A stretch of DNA of 64,000 nucleotides from Carex sylvatica (GCA_964058845.1 CAXKVR010000034.1:833158-897157); one strand, 5' to 3'; shown: positions 1-11,803, counted from the stretch's first letter. Translations and numbers: made by a program. The notes: generated by a model not told the origin, from the sequence alone.

Positions 1-147
1 CATATAGAGCTCAAGCTTGATTCAACTTGAATTTACCTGAGCTATATATAGTTCAATTGATTTTCCAGCTCGAACTCGATTCAATTCAGCTTTCTAATCG
101 GATCTACCTAGAACTACATTGACCTTACTCGAGCACTTTAATTGTAC

Positions 148-531
148 GGCTATGGTACTATGCATAGTGCGGATTAGTCCATACTATGAATTAATATATT
201 TATTTTCAAAATTTAAATAATCAGTTTAAACTTGATTTGAACTGTTTGACATGATCTTCATATGAAAATTTACTTGCAACTAAACTTTACATTTTGTAAA
301 AAAGAATAAATAAATAAATAGGTAGAAAATCACTACTTTTTAATGGTCTAGAATTTTTAAGTGATTTTCTACATATCTAAAAAATTCTAAAAAAATAATA
401 TAATAATTGATTTAAAAGTATATTTTATATGAAGATCATGTTGAACAGTTTAGATCGGCTATTTGAACTTTAAAAACAGAGATATCAATTCATAGTACGG
501 TCCAATCCATGCTATGCATAGTATTATAGCC
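148..531. mobile_element. Foldback MITE-like element, copy 1
   Basis: The two ends are long inverted repeats. The left arm begins ggctatggtactatgcatag and the right arm ends with the near-complement ctatgcatagtattatagcc. Similarity continues about 120 bp inwards through the words ttgaactgtt and catgatcttcatat. There is no coding capacity. The size and structure fit a non-autonomous DNA transposon. No target duplication was identified, so the superfamily is left open. Confidence 0.65.
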
Positions 532-534
532 TCA

Positions 535-865
535 CTCTATGCATAGTACACAATGGTCCATACTTTGAACTCATAATTTCATTTTTTAAATTCAAACATT
601 CAATTTGAACCATTTATCACAAAATGTACTTAAAAGAGCATATTTTATATGTTTTTGAATTTCTTTACTTTTTTTACGCAGATAAAAGTTTACTTAATTT
701 GAAAATTATGGACTATATATAAACACTGATTTTTTATCTATTTAAAAAATAGTAAACAAAATCTAAAAGTCTAAAATTTACTTTAAATATATTTTCATAT
801 AGGATTATGTTTAACGTTCAAATAAACTATTCGAACTTTACAAATAAGTTTATTTGAATTTTAAA
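535..865. mobile_element. Foldback MITE-like element, degenerate copy 2
   Basis: This directly follows copy 1 and reuses its end words. The left arm has actctatgcatagtac and then tggtccatactttgaactca. The right arm near 780-850 has attttcatataggattatgt followed by caaataaactattcgaactt, the inverted counterpart. It is more decayed than copy 1, and its boundaries are approximate. Confidence 0.4.
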
Positions 866-1740
866 AATAAATAAAATAAATTTTGAGCACAGATTGATAT
901 GTAACATGCGTATTATTATTTCTTCACTCATATGCTTATGCGAGAATCCGGCCTTGGTAAAGAGAATAAGGCATGACAGTTAGATCAAGTACAGATAGAC
1001 AAGAGAAAAATAATTTAATGCAAAAGGCTATTTCGCCTCTCCCATTTAATTGCGATAATATGAAAAGCAATTTATGGGATAAGTTTTTCTAAAACAGGAA
1101 AATAAATGGTCATAAATTTTAGAAATTGATCAGAACGACAACAACAACAACAAAAAATCCCTCAAATGCAAGAAGAATTGTTGTTTCAGCGGTACAATAC
1201 GATCAGAATTGACTGCGACGAAGATGGAAAAACAGAAGAATCAACTGAATTTTAGAGATCTCAAATTCAGCAGAAAAATCGCGGTCGCAATGGTGGAATT
1301 TGTTAAAGACTACTAGAGTTGGTAAAGATATTAACAGAGCAGCTCTGACTTCATGCAACATACTAATGATCAAATCAAAACAACGTTGTATATGATTTTG
1401 TGCTAAATCTGCTTTGTTAAATTTTTTACCCTGAAGAGTGCTTGTGAGTTGTGACCGAGCAAAAATGGGAAAATAAAATTCTGATTAGTTGTGCCTTCAC
1501 CTACCCTCCTTTCTACTTTACTGATTTTGTATTTTTTATTTTTTATTTCAGTTCTATTTTTCTTCATAACTGTAATTCTAGTTTTAAGTGTTTGAATGAT
1601 ATTTGTAGTAAATTGGAAGATATTTATAATTTTTTTTTCATATAATCTTTGTAGATGAATTTGTCATCCACAATACACCTTTCCAGTTATAGAAATTCAA
1701 TTTTAAAACAGTTGTATTTAATTTATTCTATTCAATAAGA
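866..1740. other. AT-rich intergenic sequence, nothing recognised
   Basis: There is no coding signal. A 64-codon open frame at 1451-1645 has low-complexity Phe/Tyr composition expected of AT-rich noncoding DNA. No RNA gene or transposon end was recognised. Confidence 0.6.
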
Positions 1741-2010
1741 ATGATGTTACATGATATATATATTATAGATCAGTCCTACTATGAATTCATATTTTATGTA
1801 TTAGAAATTCAAACAGTCGATTAGCCGTTTAATATAATTTTTATATGAAAATATACTTGAAACATATATAATTTTACTTAAAAAAAAAATTAAATGTGAA
1901 ATTTGATCTTTAAATATTTGTTCATTAGGAGATGATTAAATAATTTGAATTGACTTTTTAAATTTTAAAAATAAAGATATAAATTTATATGAATTCATCT
2001 TCCTATCACT
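1741..2010. mobile_element. Decayed relative of the foldback family
   Basis: Words shared with the elements at 148-865 recur: tcctactatgaattcatatt on the left, a central region resembling tttttatatgaaaatatact, and aaagatataaatttatatga on the right. The arms are only weakly complementary, so this is called a relic with low confidence. Confidence 0.3.
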
Positions 2011-2704
2011 CTAACCTCACTAATTAAAAATAAAGTAAATATTTCATAAACGATGGTTCCAATCAGTTCCTTTATTGTCGAATCCGGATATTACGAGATA
2101 ATGTACTGTTTGAGCTCCAATCCAGACAGTTCAATCAAAATTTGAACCAATTCAGCTCAAGCATGTAATGCACGGAATATCTTAATCGCTAGCACATAAC
2201 GGACGGACCGGAGTCCGGATACAAACTACAAAATGTGGTAACTTTGGTGATATGATTTCCTTGTGTTCTCGGTAAGCTTTGTTGGAAGCATATCGGCTTG
2301 GGTCCCAATCTGGTGTCAAGTGTCAACTATACACCATCTCCAGACCCTCCAGTCTTCGACACTTTCCAGAAAGCTGGCAAGTGTCAAATCGGTGAGAATA
2401 TCAACAAATACTCTGTAACGGACGTATCCATTTGTTTTCAATGGAGACCATGACAAGATTCACATTTGAAGCAATTCTGTTTATGTGAAGCAATTCTGTT
2501 TCTCTTACCCCATGATTCCGACGGGGAAATTTGAGAAACCGTACTACTTCCACCATCGCACCATTATTACTTGCATGATAGTTCATGAAAATATTTATTC
2601 TCTTTCTTACTAACTTCCTCACAACTCACAAGAGCGTGAGGCAATTTATTACATTATATATAATTAATTTTATAAAAATATGTATATATATAGAGAGGGG
2701 GGGT
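2011..2704. other. Intergenic sequence, nothing recognised
   Basis: No gene, repeat or RNA structure could be supported. The 73-codon minus-strand frame at 2401-2622 has no recognisable motif and no neighbouring exon signals. Confidence 0.55.
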
Positions 2705-3062
2705 TTAGCTACTATGCTTATAACTCATTTTTGTGTTTTCAGTATTTAAATGGTCGATCTGAACTATTAGATGTGATCTCTATATTTAAATGTGCTTGGA
2801 AACCAAATTTTATATTTTTTTGATTTTTTTTTACTATTTATTAAGCCACTTTGAAAATTGCTGATCCAACGGTGGCTTAACAAAACAGTAAAATCAGAAC
2901 CCACCGTTGAATCAGAGATTTTCAAATTGGCTTAATAAATAGTAAAAAAATTCAAAAAAATGTAAAATTTGGTCTCCAAGTACATTTCAATATAGAAATC
3001 ACATCTAACAGTTCGGATCGATCATTTGAACATTAGAAACACAAAAATGAGTTATGAGCACA
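2705..3062. mobile_element. Foldback MITE, well-preserved copy
   Basis: This is a clear long palindrome. The left arm starts ctactatgcttataactcat and continues with gatgtgatctctatat. The right arm is its complement, with atatagaaatcacatctaac and cacaaaaatgagttatgagc. The centre carries a second inverted pair around gattttcaaattggcttaat. It has no ORF. It belongs to the same architectural group as the copies at 148-865. Confidence 0.7.
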
Positions 3063-3082
3063 CATATATATATATAGAGGTT

Positions 3083-3251
3083 GGCTACTATGCTTATATA
3101 AACATATCCTCATATATGCTTATAACTCATTTTTGTATTTTCAACGTCCAAATGATCGATTTGAACGTTAAATGTGATCTCTATATTGAAATGTACTTGA
3201 AAATCAAATTTTATATTTTTCTAAATTTTTTTACTATTTATTAAGCCACTT

Positions 3252-3252
<1 letters not shown>
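3083..3252. mobile_element. Half copy (one arm) of the same MITE
   Basis: Only the left arm is present: ggctactatgcttat, tgcttataactcatttttgt, gatgtgatctctatat and ttactatttattaagccact. It breaks off exactly where a (TA)n microsatellite begins, suggesting loss of the other arm by slippage or deletion there. Confidence 0.6.

Positions 3253-3284
<32 letters not shown>
3252..3284. repeat. (TA)n microsatellite
   Basis: An uninterrupted run of TA dinucleotides of about 33 bp, ending in TATAAC. Its right edge could double as a TATA element about 145 bp upstream of the start codon at 3425. Confidence 0.9.
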
Positions 3285-3285
<1 letters not shown>

Positions 3286-3424
3286 CATCATACACACACA
3301 TGCACACTCTAATCACCTCCTACAATAATACCATCTCTGCTCCGCTAGATAGATACCTTCTCTCTCATTTCATTACCCCTTTCTTCCCTCCAAAAACACA
3401 AAAAAAAAGAAAGGAAAGGAAAAA

Positions 3425-3895
3425 ATGAAGAAGAAGAGGAACAAACTTTCCCCTTCCCTCCCCTTACCTTCCCCTTCCGACAAGACGCAACCCACCTCCA
3501 CCTCCACCTCCTCCTCTTTCTCCTCCTTCTCCTCCACTGCCTCTACCTTCCCTTCCCCTTCCCTCTCCCCTTCCCCTTACCACTTCTCCTCCTCTGTTCC
3601 CTTCTCCTGGGAGCGTAAACCCGGTGTTCCCTTCACCCCGCTCCACCCTCTTCTTCCTCCCCCTCGTTTCCCCTCATCCCGCCCTTTACCTCTTCCTCCT
3701 TCAAAAGTGAAATCCATTGACGGAAACCTCGCCACGATCCGACGGAGGAGAAAAGGTTTTGAGGTTTTTCTCGCCTTGATCGGACGCTTGGCGGGGCTAG
3801 ATCCGTATCGTTCGTGTAAATCTGTGGCGTCCGATGATGTGACCAATCGTGAGGCTAAGACCAGCTGGAGCTCTCGCAGACGCCATAAGAGATGA
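3425..3895 (+). CDS. Small basic Ser/Pro-rich protein with plant FSWERKPG motif
   Basis: A single-exon reading frame of 156 residues. Residues 1-55 are a Ser/Pro/Thr-rich low-complexity stretch. Residues 59-68 carry VPFSWERKPG, a motif I recognise from a family of small plant proteins of unknown function (often annotated as hydroxyproline-rich or DUF688-like). A Pro-rich segment follows, then a basic RRRRKGF patch near 106-112 and a conserved-looking FLALIGRLAGLDPYR stretch. The C-terminus is Arg/Lys-rich. The ATG is preceded by an A-rich leader (A at -3) and a pyrimidine-rich region typical of a plant 5' UTR. The coding GC content stands out sharply from the AT-rich flanks. A poly(A) signal candidate AATAAA lies at 4149-4154. 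No signal peptide or membrane segment is evident; nuclear or cytosolic location is inference. Function is unknown. Confidence 0.85.
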   Translation: MKKKRNKLSPSLPLPSPSDKTQPTSTSTSSSFSSFSSTASTFPSPSLSPSPYHFSSSVPFSWERKPGVPFTPLHPLLPPPRFPSSRPLPLPPSKVKSIDGNLATIRRRRKGFEVFLALIGRLAGLDPYRSCKSVASDDVTNREAKTSWSSRRRHKR

Positions 3896-6176
3896 GATCG
3901 AAGCTTGTGCTGTGTAATGTGTATTGTGTAGTGTATAGAGAGAGATCGATATATGGCACGTTTCGGTTCTAGTGTAGCACTCGTCGTGTGGTCTTCTCTG
4001 TGGTTGGACGCCAGATCGAACGCTTTGGTTGAGCACTTGATTAATTCTGATCTTGCATAAGATCATGCAAGCGCCATATCCAAATTGAAACTTCATTTGC
4101 TCTAGATTGTTTAATTTGTGTCATGATACCATAAGTAATTATATACCGAATAAAGTTAAGGTAATTTTTCTCGTACCTTGTGTGGATTTTCGCACTGTTT
4201 TTTTTGTTTGTTTTCGTTGGTTTTTCTCAAGAGTGCGGGCTCTATATTGTGGTGTTCGTTATTTTTCGCGCGTGATTAGTATAGAAAATTAATGTTCTTG
4301 TTTGTTTTGTCAGGATATGTGGCTTTTGAGTTTAGGATATTATAATAGTGCATTAATTAATGTTATACACGCTGCTTAATATGCCTTTTTTCCGCATTAA
4401 AAATCTCAAAAGTTGTTCTTTCTGCAAAACATTTTACCATCTTTTATAAATGAAACTTCAACAAACTTTTTATATAATTTTTTATTTCTTTCTTTTAATC
4501 CTCTCGTAGAGATGTAAGGGCGGATTGGTCTAATATATGTCTAGTCTAAACTGATCGATCCACATCAAAATTCATGATACTTAATCTGCACAGATTATAA
4601 AATTTTATGTAAGAATCTTGATGCTAATGGAACGACTCTGACCGAATATTGAATCGCTCCTTATTCCTCACCCTCGATATATAATCAGAGAATTTTGCAT
4701 TACATCAGAGATCATTTAATTTGGGATACGCATACTGCATCACTAATAATTGCTAATCATTTGTGGGGATGAGATATTAATTAATTATAGGAGAATATAC
4801 ATATAAATTAATTGGTTTTAGAAGCTAGTACAGAGTTGGAGAAAACAAACAAGCAATTAAAAGGTGGAGTGTTTGTTGAGGCACGATGTCTGCCTCCTTA
4901 CTGTCTTGCAATATTTGTTTGTTACATAGTATTTTATGACCTAATTAATGTATTATGTATAGCGTCTACCTCAATTAACGGGATTAATTGATGTCATTAG
5001 ATTTGCAACATTTTCTTCATATTTTATAAAATGTGCCTTGGTTATAAAAGAATTATCAAAGTAATATAAGGGGGTACTTAGGTTAGGTGTAAGATTTTTG
5101 AAATATTAATCACATATATAAGAATTTAATTAGTATTTTTATTTTGACATATGCTAGTCCTTGCTATTCCATTACGTGTAGTCTAAAAAAGAAAGAAAGT
5201 AATATTATTGTAGTGTAGATTACTTTTTTTTTAAATTTAATTTGAATTATAAAATAAATCACTAAAAATAAGTAAATAATAATTGAGGATAACGTTAGCT
5301 CCCTCATATTTCAAATTTTAATTGTCTCTGAATAATATGTAGATTTTACTGACGCTTTAATTTCATTTTATTCAATGGATTGGAAACATCCTAAACAATT
5401 ATTATCAGTGGTGGCGGAGCTAATAGAAAAAAAAGAAAAGAAAAGAGGGTGAACTCAATTGACAGCACTTTGTTTATCAAACTACAATTAGATATCGAGT
5501 GTTTTTTTTTGGCTTATTATATTTATAATTTCGTAGACCTTTTAAAAATTATCCCACATAATAATAATTCTTAGCTCTCTGTTGTGTCCACTATACATAA
5601 AAGAATATTGAAACATCAATTTAAAAATATTTCACTTTATCGGATGAAATAAATTAGTGTTACATAAATAGTATTTATCAAGATTAATAGATCTATTTGT
5701 GCAAGATTAATAGGATCTTTACTACAATATATATATATATATAATTGAACATCACCGCCTTAATTAACTTTTAGATGTATAACGGCATAACTAACATCGG
5801 CTGTAAACATATTTTGAATTATTATTATTAAAATTAGAATTAGAATTGCGGCAAAGAAAATAATTCACATTGTGAAATAGAAGATGAAGCATTTGAGAGT
5901 TGCTTCATCTGAGTAGTCAGTATGGGCATCAAAATTAAGTACAATTCATGTACTAAGGCTCCTGCAAAAAGGTGTCGCACCAAAAAGATTGGTAAAGTAG
6001 AATTATGCATAAAAGAGTAATCAGAAGAAAGATACTGAGATCATGTGTGACAGTAGCAAGATACTTTTCGCAATTGCAATAATATCCATAGTAGTCTAGT
6101 AGACAATAGCAATATAATTGTAATTGTAAGATAATTTCCATAATTGGAATATACATGCACCATTTTAATTCTTTTG
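3896..6176. other. 3' UTR then AT-rich intergenic DNA
   Basis: The first 250-300 bp probably hold the 3' UTR of the 3425-3895 gene, with an AATAAA at 4149. Beyond that I see no gene, no transposon ends and no RNA gene; a short (TA)n run lies near 5730. The 67-codon minus frame at 5953-6156 shows no family resemblance. Confidence 0.5.
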
Positions 6177-6501
6177 GTCATGTTTGGTTGTAGAGTAAGT
6201 GATGGAGTAAACTCTCAACTCCACTTTTAAGAAGTCAAACGAGAAATAAATTTAAAGAAGTAAGATGGAGTAACATTTGAGTTAATCCGAATTAAGTTAC
6301 TCTACCTTTCTAGGTGGAGTAGCTTACTCTATCTGTGGGTTCCGCAATTAGAGTAACACAATGTTATAATTTTCTCTCTTTTCATGAGCTTACTCCATCA
6401 AACTCCAATCAACCTCCAACCAAACATAATTATTTTAAAATACATTAGCTTTGAGTAAAAAATTTAATCCGGATTAACTTTACTCCACAACCAAACATGA
6501 C
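6177..6501. mobile_element. MITE with 21-bp terminal inverted repeats
   Basis: The left end gtcatgtttggttgtagagt and the right end actccacaaccaaacatgac are complementary with one mismatch. Internally, taagtgatggagtaa and cttactccatcaaactcc are also in inverted relation. The 325-bp size and absence of ORFs fit a non-autonomous DNA transposon. The target duplication is not clear, so no superfamily is assigned. A degenerate relative lies at 11543-11803. Confidence 0.75.
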
Positions 6502-7229
6502 ATTTTAGTGCATGCGCCTCCACTATTTTTTACTACATAAAATATTTATATTTTAATTGAATTTTGTTCCTTAGGTTTGCTCTCATATTTGTTGAATTTA
6601 TCTAGCCATCTTTAGTGGTTGATTTATAGAATTTGCATATAAAAGAAATTTATTTATTAAAAAAATTATATGTACCACAAACATATAAATATATGTAAAA
6701 AGGTACTTTCAGATAATAAAATAAACACTGCATCACAGATTAGAACTTCATGCACATATCATTTGATAAAACTAAGAAGGTCAAGCATAAGTAACATATT
6801 TTAAAAGCAACAATAATATATCATGAAATATCCTTTTGATTATTCCACAAGCAACATATTTTAACTACAATAAGATACACTAAACAAACTTTATATATCA
6901 ATTTAATAAAATTTTGCCATAGAAGATCCTTTTGCAATATCAAGAAAGCACAAGATCCAAATAGATGACTTTTGGACTAAGCTTTTTCTATGGTTGATCC
7001 AATGCTTATCAATCATTTATTTAATGCAAATTAGAAAAGTATTGATACGATGCTTCCTATAAGATCCAAAAGTTGACATGATTTCTTGGTTTTTGTATGA
7101 AGTAACTTGTTGCTCCAAATGAACAAAATATTTTGTTAGTAGAGAGGAATCGGTAGCTTCTTAGGGGCAAGGTGTGTGCCTAACTTTAAGTTTTGGTTAT
7201 CTTTCTTTTCATCCTCCCTACTAAATAGC
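6502..7229. other. AT-rich intergenic sequence
   Basis: No supported feature. The sequence is A/T-rich with no open frame above background. Confidence 0.5.
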
Positions 7230-8467
7230 ATGCTATTTTTTTTGGAATCCAATCCTCTATTTGTCCAGAGAAGATCTGAGCCGTTGATTCTATAAATCTC
7301 AGCCACTCATCAAAACAGATCTTAATCTCAGCCTTTAATAAATAATTTTGATTTTATACACCTGTTTCATGTTGTCAAACGTGTAGAAATCTAAATTTAG
7401 TGATTTATATCCATGCTACATATAATGCCACACAGAAATTGTATCACTGAATCTTCTTTTCTCTTTATTTTCCACGCGTTTTCTCCCACGCGTTTTCTTG
7501 AATTCGTATCCTGTGAGATATCTCAAACTTTGAGTGACTTTAAGGAAAATCTCAACTGTTTAAATGCATTTTGCACGAATCTCAAAGCACACATAATACT
7601 GCCCCTACATCACCCCGAATAGGCACCTGACACGTGGTCACGCAAAAAGTTGAGATATCTCACAGGATAGGCACCCCGAATAGCCTCCTTTTTTTTCTAT
7701 TTGATCTTCTCCATTTAATCTTCTCCATTTGATTGAACACCTCCATTTTTTTTGTTTGATTTCTTTTTTCATCATGTTTATTTTCTATTATTTTCTAATT
7801 ATATTATTTTCGAGTCCCTGGTTTTCTTTTATTATTTTTCTTGGTAAATGACAAATGCTTGTTAGCTTTCAAGTTTTATTTTGACATATGCGAATTTTTC
7901 TTATAAAATTTAAGAATAAGACGAACAAAATTACTGATCAATGTGAATCAGTTTTTTTTATTTAGATCTCAAAAATAAGAAAATTTTTAAAGATAGGGGC
8001 ATACATGTCATATTTTTCAATTTACATCTGAAAAATATGGAATAAAAATTAATAATCAATGTGAAGTAGTTTTTTTTTAATGTAATGTCTTTCAAATTAA
8101 TTGTAAGCTCTATCAAATTAACCCGTCTTCTATATTTTGCATGTCGAATCAATTGAATTACACAAAAAAATATTCTTAATAACAATTCATTTCTTTCAAT
8201 ATTGCATCTTATGATAAATGTGAATTTTTCTTATAAAATTATATTTACTTGTCAATTTTACAAATTATCCCCTTTATGTTACTTTGATGGAAATTTTAAA
8301 TGTTGTTCACTTATTCAAATAATATATTATTAAGATCCAATCCAATCGTTTGCTCTTATTATTGATGAACACATAATTATAAAAATTAATTAAAAATTAA
8401 TTATATTTACAAAAAGTTAACAAAATAATATTTCAATCTCCGTTGCAACGCACGGGCACTTGACTAG
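7230..8467 (+). mobile_element. Non-autonomous Helitron (3' end certain, 5' end approximate)
   Basis: The 3' terminus reads ctccgttgcaacgcacgggc, then acttgaCTAG at 8458-8467, followed by a host T. A short GC-rich hairpin (ccgt..acgg, 8440-8455) about 10 nt before a terminal CTAG, with insertion next to T, is the known plant Helitron 3' signature. The element has no TIRs by definition. The 5' TC terminus could not be placed and 7230 is a guess. Inside, 7507-7530 and 7647-7669 form an inverted pair (cctgtgagatatctcaa) and caccccgaatag is duplicated at 7612 and 7672. No Rep/helicase coding is seen, so it would depend on other copies. Confidence 0.6.
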
Positions 8468-9087
8468 TATGGAAAAATGTATTATCTAGAAAAATGCTTT
8501 ATGGCTAAATGTAAGTAAACGAGTGAGATTATTATATAAATATTTGTATTTTAATCGAAGTATAAATAGTTTACATTATGATTCTTTATCTTGTTGTTAG
8601 TTTTATTATGCAATGCATAGCTCATTATGTATTTTATAATATATTTATTTTTTTGAAAATTTTGTTATACAATGCATAACTTATTTTGCTACATGCAATT
8701 CCAATGCTTACATTTGTATATATCATAACTTTTTTGTTTTGAGTTGAATATATATCAAAACTAAACATCGAACTATGACATAACACTGAGGGATGTTAAT
8801 ATTTTCAGAAAAAAAAATAGAAGGATAGTAACAATGGTGCACCATAAGCCGTCCTAAACAAGCAACATTATTTTTCTATAATGTTTTTGGATATAATAAA
8901 AGATATTCTAATCAGTCAATTCTCTTATTTGGAAGGCAATCAAGGCATGTTCTCAAACCAAAGTTAGAGAATGGAAGCTCTATATCTCTTTTTTTTTTAA
9001 GTAAAAGTAAACATATAGCTGTCACAGCACCCATCACATCTCTTTATTATTTTTCAGTACAAGTACAATGATAGCAATTTTTATAGA
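8468..9087. other. AT-rich intergenic sequence
   Basis: Nothing supported in this stretch. Confidence 0.5.
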
Positions 9088-9218
9088 ATAGAAAGAACCG
9101 AATTATTAATTTGATTCCTTTGGACATTTTTTAAGAATGATATCAATTCTTAGCCACAAAAAATGTCATGTCTGCATACAATTTCTAAGAGTAAAATTAA
9201 TAATTCGGTTCTTTCTAT
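9088..9218. mobile_element. Small foldback element (131 bp)
   Basis: The 24-bp ends are perfect inverted repeats: atagaaagaaccgaattatt at 9088 and its complement aataattcggttctttctat ending at 9218. The loop also contains a partly self-complementary agaatgatatcaattctta. There is no coding potential. Confidence 0.65.
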
Positions 9219-9622
9219 GATATATCTAAAAAAACTTATCTTTCTAATTCTATATAAAATATTTAATACATTTCTAAAAATTAAAAAAATCTGGACATAC
9301 AGAGTATACCCGCCTGAAATTAATTTCTATTCAACGTCCGCTAGAATTTGATTCTAGGTCTTAGTGGTGGATGTAGGAGTAGGTTGAATGAGTATTGGAT
9401 CAACTTTTAGGTTCAATTAACTCTATTACCGTATAATTAGCAGCCTTCTATCAAATAATTTAAAAATTTACAGCGGTAGAGTTTTAAAATGATTTTATGA
9501 TGAATTATCAATCAACTTTAATTTTTTTTTAAAAATTCAGCGGTGAAGTTTTATTTTTTTTATCATTTTTTTTATACAATAAACTAGAAAATTGTAAAAC
9601 TAAAGCATAACAAATTACAGAA

Positions 9623-9808
9623 ACCTTTGGTACAGTACATCTCTTTCCCCCAAAAGAAAAACATGATAATTATTTATCTTTCTTCTGTTTATTTGTACAT
9701 ATCTAACTTATTACTGAATAAGTCATAATGCCAGTGATTACATAAAGCTTTGGCACATCTCTTTCCACCAAAAAGAAAACATGATAATTATTTATTTTGC
9801 ATCTGTTC
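9623..9808. repeat. Two-copy direct repeat, about 123 bp apart
   Basis: The block containing acatctctttcccccaaaag and aacatgataattatttatc recurs as acatctctttccaccaaaaa and aacatgataattatttattt. The copies are diverged, pointing to an old local duplication. Confidence 0.55.
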
Positions 9809-10632
9809 ATAGGTCAAACAGACATCATTTCCTATTGGCAATTATCAAGTTAGTTGTTGGTTAATTTCCAGATCTAGTACTTAAGATCATGGGCGGATCC
9901 AAAAATTTTCTTAGGAGGGCAAAAAAAATCGAATTGGATTTAAATAGCTAATTAAATTTAAATCCATTAACTAATTGAGCACTCGATAAATAAACAATAC
10001 TTTGACTTATATTTTTCTAATGCTCTGACTTGTAATTTCGGATACGTTAACTCATAATTCTAATTACCAATCATAATTCAAGAAATTTATTTTGATTTTA
10101 ACACTAAATTTAACCCGAATAACAAATCAAACATCCAGAGGGTGCAAAAAAAAATTCCAGGAGGGCAAAGTCGATCAATACCGATATATCACCACTAAAA
10201 CTCAAAATTTAGAAGGGACAACTACCCCCTGTTACATGTTGGGTCCACCTTTGAAGACCAGCAATGTGCATCTTTTTTCTATTATTTTTTTAATATTTCA
10301 CTCTAGGCCAGTATAACCCTGTTATTTCAGCAAAAAATGTTGAAGAAAAAAAAAAAAACAACTATTAAAGAACAAAAGATGTTTCAGTGAAAATAGGAAA
10401 AATGTAGAAAGCCTAAAAATGGCAAGTAAAATAATAGAAAAAATAGAGAAGAACACAATCTAGAATTGTATATAAACCAAACCTTGTATTGCCAATAATT
10501 GGATGTCTAGTAAATCACCTTTGCATGACAATTTGCAGATAGTTTAAGGAAATGGACACCTCCATTTTTCATGAACTGGAGAAGATAAAACAACAATAAC
10601 TCCATAAGAAGCTTTTGCCCTTTTTCTGCTTC
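9809..10632. other. Intergenic sequence
   Basis: No gene recognised. A 74-codon plus frame at 10092-10316 has no recognisable motif and a composition like its surroundings. Confidence 0.45.
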
Positions 10633-10665
10633 GGTGATGGTGATGGTGATGGTGATGGTGGTGGG
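10633..10665. repeat. (GGTGAT)n microsatellite
   Basis: About five copies of the hexamer ggtgat, ending in ggtggtgggg. Confidence 0.9.
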
Positions 10666-10693
10666 GTTCACTAACTAGTCCAGATCCATTTAA

Positions 10694-10950
10694 CACACAA
10701 AAGGTCTTGTTTGGCACAGTTTTTCTAATTCACCTGCTGACCTGCACACTAAATGCAATCTTACAAAACTGGTTAATTTGAGTCACAGGAATAGGGAGAA
10801 TGAATTTATTAAAATTGCTCACTTATTAGCAAATGAGAGTAGACAACTGGGATGTAATAGTTTTGAGTCTCTAGCTTGAGGTATTACGAAATGAAGCATG
10901 TAATAGGCCTACGGGCTGTCAGGAAAGCAAAAAAAAAAAAAAAAAAAAAA
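10694..10950 (+). pseudogene. Possible LINE 3' relic: RNase H-like tail plus poly(A)
   Basis: An open stretch of 61 codons (10694-10879) ends in TGA and contains RNRENEFIKIAHLLANES. This resembles the Arg-x-x-Asn...Ala-His-x-Leu-Ala segment that closes the RNase H-like (RVT_3) domain of plant LINE-type reverse transcriptases. About 50 bp downstream is a run of about 22 A residues (10929-10950), as expected at the 3' end of a retroposed LINE. The upstream part and a target duplication are not identified. A chance match is quite possible. Confidence 0.3.
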
Positions 10951-10965
10951 GTTTCATACGTGAAA

Positions 10966-11252
10966 AAGGGATTTTTTTTTTTATAAACTAGAATTAGAAA
11001 AAGGCTTTTTATATTATTTTTTTTACAAAAATCATAATAACCGAAATGTCATTTTGATTCCGATTTTTTTTTTTTTTTTGGAACCATGTATTTTTACAAT
11101 TTTTCAACGTATTTTCTTCTCGAATTAAAAAAAAAAATAGAACCGAAATGACATTTCAGTTCTTATGATTTTTATTAAAAAAAAGTAATCATGTTGGTTT
11201 CATAATTTTTTTTTTCCTAATTATGGTTTATTAAAAAAATTCTGAAAAAGGC
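10966..11252. mobile_element. Foldback element with nested arms
   Basis: The outer arms pair ataaactagaattag (left) with ctaattatggtttat (right). The inner arms pair aatcataataaccgaaatgt with acatttcagttcttatgatt. Poly-T/poly-A tracts lie between. There is no ORF. It is a long imperfect hairpin of the MITE type. Confidence 0.55.
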
Positions 11253-11542
11253 ATCTCCTGGATAAAATTTATTGGATCAGTTGAATTTGAGAAATGTCCG
11301 TGTTATGATATAATGGAAGGCCTTTCTCAAAAAAAAAAAAAAAAGTTATATAATGGAAGTCGCTGAAAATAATAAAGCCCAAGTTGGTTGCTTGTTATCA
11401 AATGACATCTGATTTTAGGCCCAAAAAAAAAAATTGGTTTTCATGGGCCATTTTTTCTTTTTTCTTTTTATCGAAAAAATGGTTATCCCCTTGATATTGT
11501 TCTGTTTTCTTCACTTGATTAATTTTTCGGCTAATCTTTTAG

Positions 11543-11803
11543 ACAATGTTTGGTTTGATTGTGGAGAAAAGTTAATGAGAATTAAATTTCTTATTTCAAC
11601 TTGCTCCATATATTTTACACTTTGGTGGTTTTAAGTCATAGTTTAAATCAATCCATCTATAAAGTTAATATGTCTGAAGAGGTGAAATATTTGCTTCATA
11701 TTAACTCTTTTCTTTCTCCGTCTTGCTACTATTTAATCCTCATTTGATGGCTAAGTGTAGAGTAACAAATTTACTTCATCTTTTCCTCCATAATTAAACA
11801 TGA
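11543..11803. mobile_element. Degenerate relative of the MITE at 6177
   Basis: The left end acaatgtttggtttgattgt and the right end tcctccataattaaacatga are diverged inverted versions of the 6177-6501 termini, with similar spacing. Called from end-word resemblance only. Confidence 0.35.

Noticed and set aside
1451..1645. 64-codon plus-strand frame
   Set aside because: Phe/Tyr-rich AT-driven composition, no motif and no supporting gene signals.
3464..3846. Gly/Arg-rich minus-strand frames
   Set aside because: They are antisense shadows of the Ser/Pro-rich gene at 3425-3895.
7507..7669. Stand-alone MITE suggested by a 23-bp inverted pair
   Set aside because: It lies inside the interval assigned to the Helitron and lacks a target duplication; kept as an internal feature only.
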